Assembly: GCF_009649845.1 (NCBI RefSeq)
Contig: NZ_WJIE01000013.1
Coordinates: forward strand, 1 to 64,000
From: Polyangium spumosum
GTDB lineage: Bacteria > Myxococcota_A > Polyangia > Polyangiales > Polyangiaceae
Reading direction: 5' to 3'
Length of the DNA: 64,000 bases
A program made the position numbers and the translations under genes. Each line of letters starts with the position of its first letter. Position 1 is the first letter of the stretch. Below, piece by piece: positions 60,357-64,000 of the stretch. The notes under the pieces were generated by a model. The model ran no database searches. It saw only the letters and a program-made list of their open reading frames with translations, and was not told where the DNA came from.

Positions 60357-62057
60357 TCAGGTCCCGCTCTCGGCCGCGGGCTTCTTCTTCTTCTTCTTGC
60401 GCTTCTTCTTCTTGCCCTTGTCGTCGTCGGCCTTCTTGTCGCCGTCCTTCTCCGCCGAGGCCGGCCGCGTCGCGGAGGCCTCGCCCTCTTGCGCGCCCTC
60501 GGCCGTGTCCTTGCTGCGGTAGTGCGAGAGGCCGAGCTTCTCGTAGTAGCCACGCTCGCCCGTGCGGCCGGGCTCGCGGCTCTCGATGGTGCCGCCGCCA
60601 GGCTCGGGCTCGGTCGTGCCCGGCGTGCGGATGTCGGGGCCCTGCGTGACCACGAGGTACTCGTCCACGACGTACTCGGGGTGATCGTCGTCCTTCAGCT
60701 TGACGTCGTCCTCCTTCGGGCCGGTGCCGACGTTGAAGATCTGCGCCGTGGGCGGGTACTGGTCGCTCCACTTGTAACGAACCGCGTGGGCGCCGTCGCG
60801 CACGACACGCGAGCTCGTGGTTCTGAAGCCAGGGATGCCGCGCTGCGCGAGCACGCGCGCGCCTTCGGGGAGCTTGGGCGTCTGGCGCTCGACCTCCTCG
60901 AACGGGATCACCTCGTCGATGCGACGGAAGTAGGTGACCGTGTGGCGGCGCTCGGGGCCGAGGATCTCGGCGCGCACGACGCCGTTCGAAACGGTCTCGT
61001 GCAGGACGATCGGGAAGTCGAAGGGGTTGCGGAAGCGGAAGTTGATCGTCGGGTAGACGACGGTCGCGTCGAGGCCGAGCTTGATGTAGTAGCTCGGCCG
61101 CGAGTGCGGGTACCGCTCGACGATGTCGAGGCCAGCGAAGAAGGCGGCGCCGTGCAGCGTGCCCGAGATCTGGCAGGTGCCGCCGCCGAGGCCGTCGACG
61201 AGCTCGCCCTGCGCGATGACGGTCGCGACGCGGTAGCCGTGGGCCTCGTCGCGCGGGCCGACGACGTCGTTGAAGTCGAAGATCTCGCCCGGCATGACCA
61301 CGGCGCCGTCGAGCTTCGAGGCCGCGAGCCTGAGGTTGTAGGTGCGGTCCTTGGCCTTCTGGCCGAGCGTGTAGCGGGTCTCGAAGTAGCCGAGCACGTG
61401 GCTGAACTCGACGTTGCCCATCTGCTCGGCGCGGCGCTTGGGCAGGACGGTCTCGACCGCCGCAAGGACCTCGTCCGCGCCCTGGCGGAAGGCCGCGTCG
61501 ATGCGCGCGATCGTGCCGTAGACGTCGAGCCTGTGGCCGTCCTTCTCGGGGACGAGCTTCTTCTGGGCGAGGTCGACGTAGGCGTCGGTCGGGGCCGCGT
61601 CGAGCTCGCTCTTCAGCGCGAGGAGTTTGTCGACGGCGGCCTCGGCGTCGAGGATGAGCGGCAAGGGCACGTCGAGTGGCTCGCCGGGGCGCTTCTCGTC
61701 GTGGACGCGGCGCAGGGGGCTGCCCTCGCGGAGGGCCTCGCGCACGAAGCCCGCGAGGCGGACGCGGTCGATCTCGGCGCCGAGCGCGCCGCGGCGGATC
61801 TTGCGGCCGGTGCCGTCGGGCAGCTTGATCGTGATCTCGCCGGAGGCGTACCTGCGCACGAGGTCGAGCGCGTTCGCCACCGGATCTCCCTGCATGGGCA
61901 CGGACATGCCGGCGACGCGGAGCTCGGGCGCGGGGCGCTTCACGGGCGCCTCGGGCGCGGGCGGCAGGAGCAGCCACGTGATGCCGAGGCCCGAGCCGAT
62001 CGCGATCGCGGCCATCGCCGCGTACCGTTTGACCTCGAAGGATCGCGGGGCTCGCAT
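60357..62057 (-). CDS. VanW-family protein
   Basis: The product has 566 residues. An N-terminal membrane anchor (YAAMAAIAIGSGLGITWLLL) precedes two peptidoglycan-binding-like segments (RKIRRGALGAEIDRVRLAGF, DAYVDLAQKKLVPEKDGHRL). The VanW core is MPGEIFDFNDVVGPRDEAHG, GELVDGLGGGTCQISGTLHG and VERYPHSRPSYYIKLGLDAT. The C-terminus is a Lys-rich tail. VanW proteins accompany some vancomycin resistance clusters, but most, as here, occur alone with unknown function, probably in the cell envelope. No resistance genes are present nearby. Confidence 0.9.
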   Translation of the reverse strand: MRAPRSFEVKRYAAMAAIAIGSGLGITWLLLPPAPEAPVKRPAPELRVAGMSVPMQGDPVANALDLVRRYASGEITIKLPDGTGRKIRRGALGAEIDRVRLAGFVREALREGSPLRRVHDEKRPGEPLDVPLPLILDAEAAVDKLLALKSELDAAPTDAYVDLAQKKLVPEKDGHRLDVYGTIARIDAAFRQGADEVLAAVETVLPKRRAEQMGNVEFSHVLGYFETRYTLGQKAKDRTYNLRLAASKLDGAVVMPGEIFDFNDVVGPRDEAHGYRVATVIAQGELVDGLGGGTCQISGTLHGAAFFAGLDIVERYPHSRPSYYIKLGLDATVVYPTINFRFRNPFDFPIVLHETVSNGVVRAEILGPERRHTVTYFRRIDEVIPFEEVERQTPKLPEGARVLAQRGIPGFRTTSSRVVRDGAHAVRYKWSDQYPPTAQIFNVGTGPKEDDVKLKDDDHPEYVVDEYLVVTQGPDIRTPGTTEPEPGGGTIESREPGRTGERGYYEKLGLSHYRSKDTAEGAQEGEASATRPASAEKDGDKKADDDKGKKKKRKKKKKKPAAESGT

Positions 62058-62288
62058 CGCCCGCGCATCTTGGAAAGAGAGGCGGGAGGCGTCAAGTCGG
62101 CGGCTCGATGCAACAAAGTTGCAAAAGCATCCGAGCTGGTTTAGAAGGCGGATGGGGCACGGCGGTTCGTTGGTCGACCGCCGTGCGTCACGGCGCTCGC
62201 GGGGGCGCGGGCTTCCCGGACCCCTTCTTCTCCCGCGCCCTCGCGAGCGTTTTTTCCCGAGAGAGGCGAGCTCGCTGCGCGACCTCGC

Positions 62289-62314
62289 GGAGCGCCGAAC
62301 CAGTTCGGCGCTCC
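62289..62314 (-). terminator. Hairpin after the OYE-type gene
   Basis: A perfect 12-bp stem (GGAGCGCCGAAC and its complement) with a tight loop starts four bases after the stop codon of the reverse-strand gene at 62318. No T-run follows, so it is an intrinsic-like terminator of the GC-rich type. The rest of 62058-62317 shows nothing further. Confidence 0.7.
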
Positions 62315-62317
62315 GTT

Positions 62318-63418
62318 TCAGCGCGTTTCGTTCGGCTGCACCAGGCCCTTGAAGCGGCCGAGGTAACGGACGAAGCCGTCGCTGAGGCCACGCGCGCGCA
62401 GGTCTTCGGGCGACATCGGAGGGCGCTTCGGCTCCCAGGCCGCGTCACGCGCGGCGCGGGGCCAGTCGGGGTTCAAGATGGCGGAGCGGCCGAGCGCGAC
62501 GGCGTCGGCGCCACGCTCGAGGAGCGACTCGGCCTCGGCGCGTGTCCAGATCTTGCCCGCGACGAGGAGCGGGATCCCGTCCGGGAGAGCGCGGCGGAAG
62601 AGCGGGACGGGATGCTCGTCCGGGCGCTTCTTCGTGTTCGCGAAACTGTCCCAGAGCGAGACGTGGAGGAAGTCGATCCCGTCGTCGGCGAGCCATCCGG
62701 AGAGGGTGAGGTTCTCGTCGAGGTCGAGGCCCTTCGACTGGGCCATGTCCTCGGGCGAGATCCGCACGCCGACGAGGAAGGAGGCGGGCACCGCGGCGCG
62801 GACGGCGCGCGTGGCCTCGCGCAGGAGGCGCGCGCGGTTCTCGAAGGAGCCGCCGTAGGCGTCGTCGCGCTTGTTGCCGGTCGCGCTGAGGAACTGGCCG
62901 AGGAGGTAGCCATGCGCGCCGTGCAGCTCGACGCCGTCGAAGCCCGCGTGGTGCGCGCGGACGGCGGCGTCGCGGAAGGCGGCGATCACGCGCTCGATGT
63001 CCTCGCTCGTCGCGGCGCGCGGGTTCGAGGGATCCTCGGGCATCTCGCTCGCGCTCCACGGTCGCGCGCCGGTGAGGCGGGCGTCGGCGCGGGCGCCGCC
63101 GTGGAAGATCTGGACCATGGAGACGGTGCCGCGCTCGCGGAGCGACGTGGCGAGGCGCGTGAGGCCCGGCAGGAGCTTGTCGTCGTAGATGCCGAGCTCG
63201 CCCTCCCAGCCCTGACCGTCGAGCAGGACGTGCGACGCGCAGGTCGCGACGACGCCGAAGCCACCCTCGGCCCGGAGCTCGAGCCAGCGGAGCTCGTCGT
63301 CGGAGAGGGTGCCGTCAGCGTGGCTCTGGAGGTTCGTCATGGGGGCGAGCGCGACGCGATTGCGCGCCGTGCGGCCGTTCCGGAACGTGAGCGGAGCGAA
63401 GAGGTCTTTCGAGGCCAT
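62318..63418 (-). CDS. NADH:flavin oxidoreductase (old yellow enzyme family)
   Basis: The product has 366 residues from ATG 63418 (MASKDLFAPLTFRNGRTARN); the ATG eight codons upstream adds a less likely start. FMN-binding and active-site parts are visible: NRVALAPMTNLQSHADGTLS, GVELHGAHGYLLGQFLSATG with the His pair, NKRDDAYGGSFENRARLLRE, and GADAVALGRSAILNPDWPRA near the end. The enzyme would reduce activated C=C bonds with NAD(P)H. It ends at a strong hairpin. Its physiological substrate is unknown. Confidence 0.92.
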   Translation of the reverse strand: MASKDLFAPLTFRNGRTARNRVALAPMTNLQSHADGTLSDDELRWLELRAEGGFGVVATCASHVLLDGQGWEGELGIYDDKLLPGLTRLATSLRERGTVSMVQIFHGGARADARLTGARPWSASEMPEDPSNPRAATSEDIERVIAAFRDAAVRAHHAGFDGVELHGAHGYLLGQFLSATGNKRDDAYGGSFENRARLLREATRAVRAAVPASFLVGVRISPEDMAQSKGLDLDENLTLSGWLADDGIDFLHVSLWDSFANTKKRPDEHPVPLFRRALPDGIPLLVAGKIWTRAEAESLLERGADAVALGRSAILNPDWPRAARDAAWEPKRPPMSPEDLRARGLSDGFVRYLGRFKGLVQPNETR

Positions 63419-63632
63419 CGTGCGCGAGGCTAGCAGCGTCACGGCCTCGGTTCATCATCGGACATACAACGTCCGAGCCGACGCGCTCGTTCATTGAAAT
63501 GAGCCTGGGGATCCATTAAAGAAAGCAGACGTACCGCGGCCGGCAGAGGGGCGCGGCGAGGGCGGGCCGGACGCGCCGGCTGCCCGCGCCGCGCGCGGCG
63601 CGGACGCCAAGCTTTTTCCCCACGAGGCTCGC

Positions 63633-64000
63633 ATGAACCTTGCTGCACAGCGCTCGCCCGCCGCGCGCGCGGGCGCTTCCGATCGATTCGTCGCCGATGA
63701 ATTCTTGAGCATTCGCGGCCGCGCGGTTCGATGGGAGCTCGCCGCATGGTCGGCGTCGATCACGCAGGCGCTCGCCCGAGCGCTCGCGCGGAGCCGCGAG
63801 GAGCGCCTCCCCGCGCTCGCCGCGTGCTTCGAGGAGGCGACGCTCGTCGCAGGTCACCTCGGCCGGCACGAGGACGCGCGCCGGATCGCGGAGGCGGCCG
63901 TCCGGTGCTTCGGGGCGATCGCCCGGCAGAAGCGCTCGGCCGAGGCGCTCGCGTTCGCCGTCTCCGCGCTCGCCTCGGTGGGCGCCGCGGAGCGCGCGGC
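63633..64000 (+). CDS. Hypothetical helical protein, cut by window end
   Basis: From ATG 63633, with GAGG five bases upstream, the frame stays open to the end (122 codons visible). The sequence is Ala-, Arg- and Glu-rich and helical (FVADEFLSIRGRAVRWELAA, ALAACFEEATLVAGHLGRHE, ARRIAEAAVRCFGAIARQKR), which suggests TPR- or helical-repeat packing. There is no signal peptide. Without the C-terminus no family can be named. Confidence 0.55.
   Translation, partial: MNLAAQRSPAARAGASDRFVADEFLSIRGRAVRWELAAWSASITQALARALARSREERLPALAACFEEATLVAGHLGRHEDARRIAEAAVRCFGAIARQKRSAEALAFAVSALASVGAAERA

Noticed and set aside
60357-62057. Vancomycin resistance determinant
   Set aside because: VanW homologues alone do not give resistance, and no van ligase or regulator genes are in the window.

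Overview
The window is GC-rich DNA that looks like a myxobacterium of the Polyangium/Sorangium type. The reasons are Ser/Thr protein kinases, FHA-type signalling remnants, many lipoproteins with Gly-rich linkers, RCC1-propeller and Cys-rich surface proteins, a MYXO-CTERM-like C-terminus and a large number of decayed genes. This assignment is inferred from gene content; no rRNA or tRNA gene was seen.

Layout. (1) 1-4.7 kb: a transposase cut by the window edge, a chimeric ORF, a DUF2490 protein and a kinase-propeller protein. (2) 4.8-9.3 kb: an ABC ATPase followed by a permease fused to an M1 aminopeptidase, with codon usage unlike its neighbours. (3) 9.4-21 kb: a rearranged zone. It holds a 14-repeat RCC1 lipoprotein, a 378-bp direct repeat copied 7.86 kb away, a frameshifted IS4-like transposase, at least six broken genes, and a 3.5-kb unit bounded by a ~55-bp inverted repeat that carries a secreted serine hydrolase. 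(4) 21-26.2 kb: a candidate defence-type cluster made of a CHAT (caspase-like) protease, an eleven-copy 43-bp tandem array upstream of it, a small acidic protein, a PD-(D/E)XK nuclease-like protein, and a nucleotidyltransferase overlapping a 69-aa gene. (5) 26.2-36.7 kb: a KamA-type radical SAM enzyme, two secreted zinc peptidases, a kinase with a partner TPR protein, and surface proteins. (6) 36.7-39.7 kb: two convergent amine or amino-acid oxidases. (7) 39.8-49.9 kb: a maltodextrin uptake operon (porin, secreted alpha-amylase, MalK, a MalE-MalF fusion, MalG) preceded by a membrane glycosyltransferase and a BtpA-family gene. (8) 49.9-53.1 kb: a coiled-coil protein, an acidic membrane-anchored protein and a Tat-exported berberine-bridge-type oxidase. 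(9) 53.2-59.3 kb: two tandem type IIG restriction-modification paralogues with different target-recognition regions; only the second keeps the nuclease domain. (10) 59.3-64 kb: conserved housekeeping-like genes (a protein of unknown function, a VanW protein, an old-yellow-enzyme oxidoreductase) and a partial ORF.

Working together. In the maltodextrin locus the outer-membrane porin, secreted amylase and inner-membrane transporter form one pathway from polymer to cytoplasm. The 21-26 kb genes are grouped only by location and family type, so a joint defence role there is inference. The 12.7-13.1 and 20.6-21.3 kb repeats suggest that an RCC1-lipoprotein/CHAT-protease gene pair was once duplicated and that each copy later lost the opposite partner.
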